DNA of 13,446 nucleotides from TTA-H9 sp002071415 (GTDB taxonomy: Bacteria > Bacteroidota > Bacteroidia > Bacteroidales > TTA-H9): the NCBI GenBank assembly GCA_035411425.1, contig DAONSX010000059.1, forward strand, positions 1 to 13,446, given 5' to 3'. The notes under the pieces are model-generated. The model saw only the letters and a program-made list of their open reading frames with translations. It was not told the DNA's origin and made no database searches. Position 1 is the first letter of the stretch. Every line of letters begins with the position of its first letter. Of the stretch, positions 5,807 to 13,370 are shown one piece after another. Position numbers and translations under genes: made by a program.

Positions 5807-6214
5807 GGGGCGATTGTAAGCGTCGTAAAAAGTAACTTCGTAAAGTAAAGGAACAAATAATTTGCCAGTGAGTTGGCCTTGAGGATTTTTTATTGCAGAA
5901 TCACTAAACTGAGGCTCAGCCTTCCAATATTGCAGGTACTCATTCTCGGCGTTACCATCACAGTTAAAGTCGTAATTATCATTGAAATATACAATTTCTA
6001 CCTTAACAGGATAGGAATCACTGGCTATTATTTTTGCAAACTCAATTGGCCAAGACAGCTTGAATTGTTCAACTGTAGAGTCAAATAAATGGTTCTTCCT
6101 TTTTAGTCCAGGATAATCCCAAACGCAAATAAAGCTGTCCCAATCCGTTTTGAATAATCTCGATTCAAGGAATGGGACAGCTATGAAAAAAATTACTCTG
6201 TTCGAGGAGTATTT
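5807..6214 (-). pseudogene. Upstream open extension of rhs B without a usable start codon
   Basis: The rhs B frame stays open for 136 codons upstream of the GTG, until the TonB receptor stop at 6215-6217, which is in the same frame. The part nearest rhs B looks like authentic Rhs sequence (NEYLQYWKAEPQF, NPQGQLTGKLFVPLLYEV, YDAYNRPVQIYNN). No in-frame ATG, GTG or TTG exists before 5806. The most distal part overlaps the TonB gene's terminator hairpin and is probably non-coding. I read this as the remnant of a longer rhs gene whose 5' part was deleted up to the TonB terminator. Confidence 0.6.
6131..6184 (-). terminator. Intrinsic terminator of the TonB-dependent receptor gene
   Basis: AGCTGTCCCA at 6133-6142 and TGGGACAGCT at 6173-6182 form a perfect 10-bp stem. 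It is extended inward by TCC/GGA (6144-6146 with 6169-6171) and TTGAAT/ATTCAA (6150-6155 with 6163-6168), with a 7-nt loop. On the minus strand the hairpin starts about 33 nt after the receptor stop codon and is followed by TTATTTGCGTTT, a U-rich tail in the RNA. Confidence 0.75.
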
Positions 6215-8626
6215 TTAGAAATTCCCTCTGAGGGTTACGGAGAAGTTTCTGCCTGGTGCGCTGATTCCCGAAGCAAATACTCTATAATTCTGGTCGAGTA
6301 TATTTTCGAGCGCCAGTTGAATCTCAAATCTGGGATCGATTTGCCATGAAGTGCGCAGATTAAGGGTGTACCAGGCTGGCATGCCTTTTTCAGTAGCATA
6401 ATTGAGGTTGTCTTCACCCTTCACGTTGTAGTCCTCCAAGCGTTTCCATCCGTTGTACATCACATAAAATTCGCCTTTGAACTTATTAAGGTTTAAGCGA
6501 AAACTCGTTTTGCCATAAATGGGAGGAATATGGTCGAGAGGATAATCCACGGTATCTGTTTTTATACGGCCATAGGTATAGTGCAGGGTGGAGCTGATGA
6601 TTAAATTATCGGTCACCTGAGCAATTAGGGTGCCACTCAATCCATAAATATAGCCCTCGTCGGCATTTACGCTGGTAGTAACCCGGCTCAACACACCATC
6701 ATAAAGAATGCTATCCTGTCCATTGAATAGAGAAGGCTCAACAGTAAGGAGGTCTTTCAGCAGGGTGTAATAACCAGTAAGTTCCACATTGACGCAATTC
6801 ATAAAGAGTTTGGAGATACCCAGTTCGGCATTCCAGATATATTCGGGTTTCAAATCGGGATTGGGCACTATTACCGAGCCTGGTACCGATTCGAATACCT
6901 TGGCCAGATCATCCACATTGGGAGCACGAAAGCCCGTAGAACCCAACAACGTAAATCTCCAATCCTTTCCAGGCATATAGGTAAGTCCCAAATTTCCATT
7001 AAGTGAGCTGGATTTTTGAGTTACTTCGTTAAAAGGAAAGGGGAAAAAGGTCGTATCGTTGAATTTGGCATTCAAATAAATATTGCTATAACGCAGTCCA
7101 TCGGAGAGGATGAATTTAGGGTTGATTTCCCATGTATGAGTAACATAGGCAGCCAGTGTTCGGATTTTTGAACCCCCGTCGGGATAGCGAGTATCTAATC
7201 GACTGATTTCGCCTGTATTGATGTTTTCGGCAAAGGCTTCAGAGTTCACATCGTTATAGGTTCCTTCGAGCCCGTAACGGATTTCCTGCTTTGCTATCTG
7301 TTTGTCGAAGTCGAGGTTTAAAGTAAAAACATCGAGTTTTTCGGTTCTATGGCTCAGCTTGCTTTTCCCAAATGAGCGATTATGACGGCTTTCTTCAATA
7401 TTCTGGTATCCGGCAATCAATTTGGCCCTGTCCCAAATTTGTGCCTTCCCCAGTTCAAGTTGATAAGCGGCAAGCAGACGTTTTTGAGGCCCATAATACC
7501 ATTCGGCATATTTTGGTTTGCCACCCGAAACCTCGGTCAAACGGTCATAACGATTGATGTCGGATGATGTAGAAAATTGCAGGTTTAAGGTGTGTGATAC
7601 CTTTTCGGATTGCTTGAAGAGGAACTTCTGCATGAAATCGTACTGGGTATAAGCAGAACCTTTCTGAATGTTGGGATTTTCGTTGGTCATAATGCTATCT
7701 TTCCCGGCAATACGTTCCACGTAAAAAAGACGTTTGCCCCAATCTCCATAAAATGGATTTCTAACGTCGCCCTGTCGCAAGTCGCCAAAATCGGAAACGC
7801 TAATCGAACTCAGCGAAGCAAATCTTCTGGTACCGATATTGAAATCGACATGAGCAGTTTTTTCTTCATAAGCGGTGGAATATCGGGTAAATGCATGGGT
7901 TTTTGTAAGAGTTTTCCCATTCTCCGCTAAGATGGGTTTTAGAGTATGGAAATGGATGACACCGCCAAGTGCATCACTCCCATAAACTACTGAGCCAGGG
8001 CCATAAATCACTTCCACTTTTTCGAGCATAGAATTGTCGATGCTTATGATATTTTGCAAATGGCCTCCACGATAAATAGCATTATTCATGCGGATGCCAT
8101 CTACTACCAAAAGAACCTTGTTAGCCTCGAAACCCCTCAATATGGGACTACCACCGCCCAACTGGCTCTTTTGCACCAATACTTGTCCAGAACTTTGCAA
8201 TAATTCGGCCGAAGTGGGCTGAGAAAGAAATTTAATATCCTTTTGCTTGATCATCATCATCTGTTGGGGAACATTGGCTCTTTTTTCCTCGAAACGGCTG
8301 GCCGAAACCACAATCTCGTTCAAATCGTAAGGCCTTTCGATCAGCATCACTTTATAATCCGTATGCTCGAGTGCTTCGACGCTTACAGCCTGTTCTTTAT
8401 AACCTATTGCCGTTATATGTACAGGAAGATTCGATGAAATGATTCCTGAAATATCGGCCATGCCTCTCTGATTGGTAACCACACCGATCTTTTGTCCATC
8501 GTGAACAACGAATACCGAGGCTCCTGCAATTGGTTGGAGCGTACTTCTATCGATGACCTGAATCTTCTGTCCCCAAAGCCAGGCAATATTGAAAAAAAAC
8601 AAGATGATTAAAGATAATTTTTTCAT
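6215..8626 (-). CDS. TonB-dependent outer-membrane receptor (heme/hemoglobin-receptor-like)
   Basis: The 803-residue protein has a Sec signal peptide (MKKLSLIILFFFNIAWLWGQ). A carboxypeptidase-regulatory-like beta domain at about 20-105 (IDRSTLQPIAGASVFV ... TNQRGMADI) follows, and then a plug domain at about 105-230 (NEIVVSASRFEE, GGGSPILRGFEANKVLLVVDG, VIYGPGSVVYGSDALGGVI). A 22-strand-type barrel ends in the aromatic terminus VTLRGNF. The barrel contains GFRAPNVDDLAK and VPNPDLKPEY, matching the FRAP and NPNL/NPDL boxes of heme and hemoglobin receptors such as HmuR, although other Bacteroidota receptors share these. It would import a substrate across the outer membrane using TonB-ExbBD energy. 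Substrate specificity cannot be fixed from sequence alone. A TTG two codons upstream is possible, but ATG 8624-8626 gives the better signal peptide. The gene lies 119 bp downstream of a small membrane-protein gene on the same strand and is followed by its own terminator. Confidence 0.9.
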   Translation of the reverse strand: MKKLSLIILFFFNIAWLWGQKIQVIDRSTLQPIAGASVFVVHDGQKIGVVTNQRGMADISGIISSNLPVHITAIGYKEQAVSVEALEHTDYKVMLIERPYDLNEIVVSASRFEEKRANVPQQMMMIKQKDIKFLSQPTSAELLQSSGQVLVQKSQLGGGSPILRGFEANKVLLVVDGIRMNNAIYRGGHLQNIISIDNSMLEKVEVIYGPGSVVYGSDALGGVIHFHTLKPILAENGKTLTKTHAFTRYSTAYEEKTAHVDFNIGTRRFASLSSISVSDFGDLRQGDVRNPFYGDWGKRLFYVERIAGKDSIMTNENPNIQKGSAYTQYDFMQKFLFKQSEKVSHTLNLQFSTSSDINRYDRLTEVSGGKPKYAEWYYGPQKRLLAAYQLELGKAQIWDRAKLIAGYQNIEESRHNRSFGKSKLSHRTEKLDVFTLNLDFDKQIAKQEIRYGLEGTYNDVNSEAFAENINTGEISRLDTRYPDGGSKIRTLAAYVTHTWEINPKFILSDGLRYSNIYLNAKFNDTTFFPFPFNEVTQKSSSLNGNLGLTYMPGKDWRFTLLGSTGFRAPNVDDLAKVFESVPGSVIVPNPDLKPEYIWNAELGISKLFMNCVNVELTGYYTLLKDLLTVEPSLFNGQDSILYDGVLSRVTTSVNADEGYIYGLSGTLIAQVTDNLIISSTLHYTYGRIKTDTVDYPLDHIPPIYGKTSFRLNLNKFKGEFYVMYNGWKRLEDYNVKGEDNLNYATEKGMPAWYTLNLRTSWQIDPRFEIQLALENILDQNYRVFASGISAPGRNFSVTLRGNF

Positions 8627-8667
8627 ATTCAATAAGTTATTTAATAGTGAAAGTAAATAAATTGTAA

Positions 8668-8716
8668 TATCACTCTTTTTTTGTCCTTAATATGTGATAA
8701 GAGCATAAGAGTGATA
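8668..8716. promoter_or_regulatory. Inverted and direct repeats upstream of the TonB receptor gene
   Basis: TATCACTCTT (8668-8677) and AAGAGTGATA (8707-8716) are perfect 10-bp inverted repeats 29 nt apart. GTGATAAGA occurs twice as a direct repeat (8694-8702 and 8711-8719), 17 bp apart. The cluster lies 42-90 bp upstream of the receptor ATG and 30 bp past the stop of the preceding gene. It could be an operator or a weak terminator/attenuator. No perfect TAnnTTTG promoter element was found here. Confidence 0.4.
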
Positions 8717-8745
8717 AGAAAAAAGATAAGATCGAGGTATGAGAT

Positions 8746-9255
8746 TCAAATGATACAACGTGGAGGTGGAGAGGGCACTTCTTCAAAAGTCTTCGAAGGT
8801 TTAATATTGGAGAGCAAAAATTCTATTTCTCCTGCTGGAATAAAAATGAAGAAATTTTGATTTTGAATGATAAAAATAGTGCCCGTAAGTAATTTAATTA
8901 TTTGATAGAATGAATTCGCATCAGAGTTTTGGGTGTTGTTTCGGAGAGTTCGGTATAGGTTATCTTCTTCTTTATCTTCTATAACAGTTATCTGGATGAT
9001 GCTGTCGTTTTTCTGAATAGTATTGGCCACATCGTACATCTTACCTTCTTTGATAAATTCTTTTCCTTTTTCGATCCAGCGGATAGAGTGGAAGGCAGAA
9101 GGAGAAAAAGACAAGGTATCGAACTGGTTTGTAGCGAGCATTATCTTTTTTATCTCATGTTTGATTTCAGCACGGCGAAGAAAAAACAGAGGATAGTAAG
9201 CAGCCGTGTAAAATAGAAAAATGCTAACAACCAATAGCAACCAGATTTTGCGCAT
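8746..9255 (-). CDS. Small membrane-anchored hypothetical protein upstream of the TonB receptor
   Basis: The 169-residue protein has a single N-terminal hydrophobic helix (residues about 4-26, WLLLVVSIFLFYTAAYYPLFFL) and then a charged, probably periplasmic domain. That domain contains EIKHEIKKIML, a Phe-Ser-rich segment, IRWIEKGKEFIKEGKMYDV and a proline-rich tail ending PSPPPRCII. The pattern resembles uncharacterised Bacteroidota proteins that I recall lying next to TonB-dependent receptor genes, but I cannot name a family. The receptor gene follows 119 bp downstream on the same strand, so a joint role in uptake or sensing is possible. This is inferred from context only. The ATG at 9253-9255 has a good -7 element 20 bp upstream. 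Confidence 0.75.
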   Translation of the reverse strand: MRKIWLLLVVSIFLFYTAAYYPLFFLRRAEIKHEIKKIMLATNQFDTLSFSPSAFHSIRWIEKGKEFIKEGKMYDVANTIQKNDSIIQITVIEDKEEDNLYRTLRNNTQNSDANSFYQIIKLLTGTIFIIQNQNFFIFIPAGEIEFLLSNIKPSKTFEEVPSPPPRCII

Positions 9256-9274
9256 TATAGCGTGAGTTTCTGGA

Positions 9275-9282
9275 CAAAATTA
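9275..9282 (-). promoter_or_regulatory. Bacteroidota -7 promoter element of the small membrane-protein gene
   Basis: The minus strand reads TAATTTTG, a perfect TAnnTTTG, and predicts transcription from about 9269, 14 nt before the ATG. No clear -33 TTTG was seen at the expected distance. Confidence 0.45.
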
Positions 9283-9470
9283 CACGATTTATCTTTCGTT
9301 CCATTCCCTCAGATGATTTGGTTGGAAAATACGCTCAAGTGTTTCGAATATTGTCGAAACTTTTGAAATATGCTTCTTTGTAAACGAATCAGAAGAGGTG
9401 ATTTTACATCTGAAAAAAAGGGTATAAAAACTATTTTGCCCCTTATGTCAATGATAGATCGAAATTTTTG

Positions 9471-9519
9471 CTCCTGCTGCTGGATTCCGAGCAAACTCGG
9501 GACGATCCCCTGATTATTC
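9471..9519 (-). repeat. Degenerate tRNA-Asn 3'-half-like repeat, copy 1
   Basis: The plus strand begins CTCCTGCTGCTGGATT, close to the CTCCCCCTGCTGGACTT stretch of the tRNA-Asn acceptor and T arm at 9989-10005. It later has GATCCCCTGATTA, close to GACCCTCTGATTA of the tRNA anticodon arm. Between them lies a small stem-loop, CCGAG-CAAA-CTCGG (9487-9500), that replaces the T loop. It is read as a decayed partial tRNA copy. Confidence 0.4.
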
Positions 9520-9896
9520 ATTTATACAATATCTTCTCTTTTATTTTCTTTGCCATTCTCTTCTGTTGGGGCTTCTTTTGAAAATGTTTCCGCTTCCAGT
9601 ATGATACCCTTATTTATTCCCTTTGGTATCCATGTCTTTTGGATTATTCCTTCCAACATCTTACGCGATTTCTATCGCTTAAGCCATAACTCACTTTTTA
9701 TTGCTTCTCCCTTGTTTTGAAAACCTATTACTCTTTTCATCTTCGATAGACGTCCACTTCGAGTACTATATAACCCCACCGAACAGTTATGCTCCCATAA
9801 TCAACGTCCCGGTTAACTCGTACTTCCTGTGTAATTTCTTCCCGTCTTCTGAGATTGAAGTATATATACGTAGTACATTACTATTAAAAATAATAT

Positions 9897-9918
9897 TAGC
9901 CGGCTAATAAACCGGCTA
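9897..9918 (-). terminator. Possible intrinsic terminator downstream of tRNA-Asn
   Basis: TAGCCGG (9897-9903) pairs with CCGGCTA (9912-9918) around an 8-nt loop. On the minus strand the hairpin is followed by ATATTATTTTTAATAG, a U-rich stretch. It lies about 70 nt past the tRNA 3' end. Confidence 0.45.
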
Positions 9919-9953
9919 TCATCCATGTAATATTTTATTCTCCTTCTTGGCTC

Positions 9954-9986
9954 CCGAGCAGGCTCGGAAGGACCCTCTGAAAATTC
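9954..9986 (-). repeat. Stem-loop repeat next to tRNA-Asn, copy 2
   Basis: The stem-loop CCGAG-CAGG-CTCGG (9954-9967) is followed by GACCCTCTGA, which is identical to 10014-10023 inside tRNA-Asn. It aligns with 9487-9519 at 25 of 33 positions. It lies directly beyond the tRNA 3' end. Confidence 0.4.
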
Positions 9987-9988
9987 TG

Positions 9989-10062
9989 CTCCCCCTGCTG
10001 GACTTGAACCAGCGACCCTCTGATTAACAGTCAGATGCTCTAACCAGCTGAGCTAAGGAGGA
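9989..10062 (-). tRNA. tRNA-Asn (anticodon GTT)
   Basis: The minus strand folds as a standard 74-nt cloverleaf. The acceptor pairs TCCTCCT with AGGGGGA, the D arm reads AGCTCAGCTGGTTAGAGC, and the anticodon arm is TCTGA-CTGTTAA-TCAGA with anticodon GTT. The T arm is GCTGG-TTCAAGT-CCAGC and the discriminator base is G. The 3' CCA is not encoded, since the next bases are CAG. It decodes AAC and AAU. Confidence 0.97.
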
Positions 10063-10081
10063 ATTCTTATGAAAGAGGGAG

Positions 10082-10089
10082 CAAAATTA
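10082..10089 (-). promoter_or_regulatory. -7 promoter element of tRNA-Asn
   Basis: The minus strand reads TAATTTTG, a perfect TAnnTTTG, about 20 bp before the tRNA 5' end. No convincing -33 TTTG is visible. Confidence 0.5.
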
Positions 10090-10110
10090 ATAAAAATTTC
10101 TTACTTTGGC

Positions 10111-10118
10111 TACATTTG
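10111..10118 (+). promoter_or_regulatory. -7 promoter element of the PfkB kinase gene
   Basis: TACATTTG is a perfect TAnnTTTG. The predicted start of transcription near 10125 gives a leader of about 25 nt before the ATG at 10150. It also rules out an in-frame ATG at 10069, which lies upstream of the promoter next to the divergent tRNA. Confidence 0.55.
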
Positions 10119-10149
10119 CAAAAATTTTATTTGTAAAGACCACAGACTC

Positions 10150-11142
10150 ATGAAGCACATACTTGGCATTGGTAATGCTTTAGTAGATATGATTACCAGT
10201 ATACCGGGCGATGATGTTCTTCATCATTTGTCCTTGCCCAAAGGTAGTATGACCTTGGTGGATGCTGCATTAGCCCAAAATATTACTAAAACCACTTCTA
10301 AATTCTCACCCAAGTTAACCAGTGGAGGTTCAGCGGCAAATACCATTTTTGGTTTGGCTCATCTTGGACTACAAGTGGGTTATCTTGGTAAAACAGGAAA
10401 AGATGAGTTAGGCGAAATTTACGAAAACGATCTGAAAGCCTGCGGAATCACGACGCATATTTCAAAAAGTACGACACCCACGGGCAGGGCAGTAGCGCTT
10501 ATCAGTCCCGATTCTGAACGTACTTTTGCAGTTTATTTGGGGGCTGCTCTTGAGTTGTCGCCTTACGATATTATGGAAAGCATTCTGGCACAATATGCTC
10601 ATGTTCATATTGAAGGTTATCAGGTACAGAATCACGAAGTATTGTTAAAAATATTGGAAAGGGCGCAGGCTTGCGGTTGCAGTATTAGCTTGGATTTGGC
10701 CAGTTACAATGTAGTAGAAGAAAATCGAGAATTTTTGCAGTATATTTTGAATAATTACGTTAATATTGTTTTTGCCAATGAGGAAGAGGCAAGAGCCTTA
10801 ACGGGAGAAGAACCTATTGGAGCACTTGACAAACTTTCGCAGATATGCCCAATGGCCATTGTAAAAATTGGGAAGAATGGTTCGATGATTAAAACCAATG
10901 AAAAAGTTTGGAAAATCGATGCAATAGAAGCCAATGCCATTGACAGTACGGGAGCTGGAGATATGTATGCCTCTGGATTTCTCTATGGGCTTGTGCATCA
11001 TTATGATATAGGAACCAGCGGAAAGATTGCTTCGTTGGTCGCAGGGAAAGTAACCGAAATCGAAGGTGCCAGGTTGCCCGGTTTAGTCTGGGATGAGATT
11101 AGACAGCAAATCCAATGGTTTATTAAAAATTCGGTTAGATAG
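10150..11142 (+). CDS. PfkB-family kinase, adenosine-kinase-like
   Basis: The 330-residue cytoplasmic protein has the ribokinase/PfkB fold. Its N-terminus, MKHILGIGNALVDMI, provides the substrate-binding strand. The first PfkB signature is GGSAANT (residues 59-65), followed by GYLGKTGKDELGEIY. The second signature is DSTGAGDMYASGF, with catalytic base D271 and the anion-hole glycines at 268 and 270. The LPKGSMTLVD segment and overall length match the proteins annotated as adenosine kinase or PfkB sugar kinase in Bacteroidales. It would transfer the ATP gamma-phosphate to a nucleoside or sugar hydroxyl; the exact substrate is not certain from sequence. The start is chosen at ATG 10150 because the upstream in-frame extension precedes the promoter and has no family similarity. 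The EF-G2 gene follows 98 bp downstream with its own promoter. Confidence 0.9.
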   Translation: MKHILGIGNALVDMITSIPGDDVLHHLSLPKGSMTLVDAALAQNITKTTSKFSPKLTSGGSAANTIFGLAHLGLQVGYLGKTGKDELGEIYENDLKACGITTHISKSTTPTGRAVALISPDSERTFAVYLGAALELSPYDIMESILAQYAHVHIEGYQVQNHEVLLKILERAQACGCSISLDLASYNVVEENREFLQYILNNYVNIVFANEEEARALTGEEPIGALDKLSQICPMAIVKIGKNGSMIKTNEKVWKIDAIEANAIDSTGAGDMYASGFLYGLVHHYDIGTSGKIASLVAGKVTEIEGARLPGLVWDEIRQQIQWFIKNSVR

Positions 11143-11168
11143 CGAAAAATTTTTAGTGGGCGCAAACA

Positions 11169-11199
11169 TTTGGCAATCGAAGGCTTTTTTATAATTTTG
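11169..11199 (+). promoter_or_regulatory. Promoter of the EF-G2 gene
   Basis: TTTG at 11169-11172 (-33) and TAATTTTG at 11192-11199 (-7, perfect TAnnTTTG) are 19 bp apart, matching the Bacteroidota sigma-ABfr consensus. The predicted start near 11206 gives a leader of about 35 nt. The gene can therefore be transcribed independently of the upstream kinase. Confidence 0.7.
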
Positions 11200-11240
11200 C
11201 CGCTCAATTGCAAATACTTAAATTATAACCATTTAAACAA

Positions 11241-13370
11241 ATGAAGGTTTATCAAACGAAAGAAATCAGAAATATTGCCATTGTAGGTGCGGCGAAAACG
11301 GGAAAAACCACACTTGCAGAAGATATGCTATATGAAGGTGGAGTCATCAATCGTAGGGGTTCTATCGAAGATAAGAATACGGTTTCCGATTATCGCGACA
11401 TAGAGCTGGAGCGTCAAAACTCGATATATTCCACCGTTTTATATGCCGAGCTGAATGACAAGAAAATCAATATGATCGATTGCCCGGGTTTTGATGATTT
11501 TGTAGGAGAGGTATTGGCTGCCCTCAAAGTTACCGATACGGCGCTCATGCTCATCAATGCTCAAAATGGCGTTGAAGTTGGAGCCGAGATCAATTTCCGC
11601 AATGCTTCCAAAGCCAAGATGCCTTTGATTTTTGTGATTAATCATCTGGAACATGAAAATTCTAACTTCGATGAAACCATTCGTCAAATGCGGCAAAGCT
11701 TTGGAGGTGGAGTAATGATTTGTCAATATCCTGTAAACGAAGGACTTGGTTTCGACGCCGTGATCGACCTTTTGCAGATGAAGATGCTGAAATTCAATGC
11801 TTCAGGAAATACGGAAATTTTAGAAATACCCGCTTCTGAAAAGGTGAAAGCCGATGAAATGTACTCGGCCATGATAGAAGAACTTGCCGCAAACGAAGAA
11901 TCACTGATGGAGAAGTTTTTCGAAAATGGCTCTTTAACTGAAGAAGAAATCAGTGAAGGTTTGAAGATAGGTTTGATCAATCGTGGAATCTTCCCGGTTT
12001 TTTGTATTCATGCAAAGCAAAATTTGGGGGTTCGTCGTTTGATGGAGTTTATTATAAGTTCTGTGCCTTCTCCGGATGAAGCACCACGAGCCAAAACTAT
12101 TGATGGGAATGAAGTTACTTACAATCCAGCCGATCCAGCTTGTGCTTTTATATTCAAAACCACCATGGAACCCCATCTGGGCGAAATGAGCTTCTTCAAG
12201 GTATATACCGGTGAGATCACCGAAGCCATGGATATGATAAATGCCGAGAATGGTTCGAAGGAGCGGATGTCTCAGCTTTTTGCCGTGGCTGGCCGAAATC
12301 GTCAGAAAATCGAAAAAGTGATGCCAGGGGATATTGCCGCTACCATAAAGCTGAAGAATGTACGTACCAACCATACCTTGAATTCGCCCAAAGCTCCCGA
12401 TGTCAAAATTGAACCCATTGTTTTTCCGGCACCCAAAATCTCGTTTGCGGTAAAGGCTAAAAATAGCACTGATGACGAAAAAGTGATACTGATTCTCAAT
12501 GATCTGGCAAAAATCGATCCCACGCTCGTTGTCGAGCAATCGAAAGAACTCAGACAGCTTATCGTGAGTGGACAGGGAGAACTCCATCTTAACATTCAAA
12601 AGTGGCTCATCGAAAACATTTATAAGATTCCAATAGATTTCTTGCCGCCACGAATACCTTATCGAGAAACCATAACCAAGCCCGCCAAATCCACATATCG
12701 TCATAAGAAACAATCGGGAGGTGCAGGTCAGTTTGGTGAAGTACACATGATGATAGAACCCTACTATGACGGCATGTCCAATCAGTCAGAGTTTCCGATA
12801 CGCACACAAGAAGTGTACGATCTGGATTGGGGTGGGAAATTGGTATTCAACAACTGCATTGTGGGAGGTGCTATCGATGCAAGGTTCATGCCGGCAATTC
12901 TCAAGGGAATCATGGAAAAAATGGAACAAGGTCCTCTCACAGGATCATACGCTCGCGACATTGTCGTCAATATTTACGATGGTAAGATGCACCCGGTCGA
13001 TTCCAATGAAATTTCCTTCAAATTGGCAGGCCGTAACGCTTTCAAGGAAGCATTCAAGAATGCCGGACCCAAAATCTTGGAGCCTATCTATGAAGTAGAA
13101 GTCATTCTTCCAGAAGATAAATTTGGTGATGTAATGACCGACCTGCAGGGACGAAGGGCTATTATCCTTGGAATGGACAGCGAAGGAAACTATAAAAAGA
13201 TTATTGCCCGTGTTCCATTGGCAGAAATGAATCGTTACTCCACTGCCCTCAGTTCACTTACCTCAGGTAGAGCTACATATTCCTTGAAATTTGTCGAATA
13301 TGCCCAAGTTCCGCCCGACGTGCAGACGGCTCTCCTTAAAACTTACGAAGAACAGGAAACGGAAGAATAA
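11241..13370 (+). CDS. fusA2: EF-G2, divergent elongation factor G paralogue
   Basis: The 709-residue protein has the full EF-G domain series. The G domain (about 1-280) has P-loop GAAKTGKT at 16-23. Domain II covers about 300-390, and domain III follows (about 400-475, with GQGELHLNI). Domain IV (about 475-600) has the canonical YRETI and KQSGGAGQFGEV blocks, and a C-terminal domain V ends the protein. Canonical EF-G drives tRNA-mRNA translocation on the ribosome. Here several GTPase motifs are altered: the switch II DTPGH box is DCPGF (D80-F84), so the catalytic His is Phe; NKxD is NHLE (134-137); switch I RGITI reads RQNSI. This fits the Bacteroides EF-G2 (fusA2), reported to support translation without GTP hydrolysis and to be needed for gut colonisation. 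The assignment to that orthologue is by motif and context, so the symbol is provisional. It has its own promoter and lies just after a PfkB kinase gene. Confidence 0.9.
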   Translation: MKVYQTKEIRNIAIVGAAKTGKTTLAEDMLYEGGVINRRGSIEDKNTVSDYRDIELERQNSIYSTVLYAELNDKKINMIDCPGFDDFVGEVLAALKVTDTALMLINAQNGVEVGAEINFRNASKAKMPLIFVINHLEHENSNFDETIRQMRQSFGGGVMICQYPVNEGLGFDAVIDLLQMKMLKFNASGNTEILEIPASEKVKADEMYSAMIEELAANEESLMEKFFENGSLTEEEISEGLKIGLINRGIFPVFCIHAKQNLGVRRLMEFIISSVPSPDEAPRAKTIDGNEVTYNPADPACAFIFKTTMEPHLGEMSFFKVYTGEITEAMDMINAENGSKERMSQLFAVAGRNRQKIEKVMPGDIAATIKLKNVRTNHTLNSPKAPDVKIEPIVFPAPKISFAVKAKNSTDDEKVILILNDLAKIDPTLVVEQSKELRQLIVSGQGELHLNIQKWLIENIYKIPIDFLPPRIPYRETITKPAKSTYRHKKQSGGAGQFGEVHMMIEPYYDGMSNQSEFPIRTQEVYDLDWGGKLVFNNCIVGGAIDARFMPAILKGIMEKMEQGPLTGSYARDIVVNIYDGKMHPVDSNEISFKLAGRNAFKEAFKNAGPKILEPIYEVEVILPEDKFGDVMTDLQGRRAIILGMDSEGNYKKIIARVPLAEMNRYSTALSSLTSGRATYSLKFVEYAQVPPDVQTALLKTYEEQETEE

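Larger units (their letters stand above)
9256..9988. other. Non-coding interval with degenerate tRNA-like repeats
   Basis: No gene here can be supported. Short open frames exist, including one of 45 codons at 9522-9659 and one of 70 codons at 9309-9521 on the minus strand. They show no domain, signal peptide or conserved pattern, and the longer one reads through a tRNA-like repeat. The interval holds two related stem-loop repeats (9471-9519 and 9954-9986), a hairpin at 9897-9918, and otherwise AT/CT-rich sequence. Confidence 0.6.

Noticed and set aside
9309..9521. 70-codon minus-strand ORF
   Set aside because: It reads through the tRNA-like repeat, has no recognisable motif, and its composition looks like chance in non-coding DNA.
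9522..9659. 45-codon minus-strand ORF whose stop abuts the ATG of the 70-codon ORF
   Set aside because: The highly charged tail and abutting arrangement are suggestive, but no promoter, family or conservation evidence is available.
9701..9907. 68-codon plus-strand ORF in the region before tRNA-Asn
   Set aside because: It has no domain or signal pattern and ends in the hairpin at 9897-9918, so it is probably spurious.
10069..10149. N-terminal extension of the PfkB kinase from the ATG at 10069
   Set aside because: It covers the -7 promoter elements of both the kinase and tRNA-Asn, and the family's conserved N-terminus begins at the Met encoded at 10150.
11439..12807. Long minus-strand ORFs inside EF-G2, up to 270 codons
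   Set aside because: They are antisense to a strongly conserved EF-G frame and show no protein-family features.
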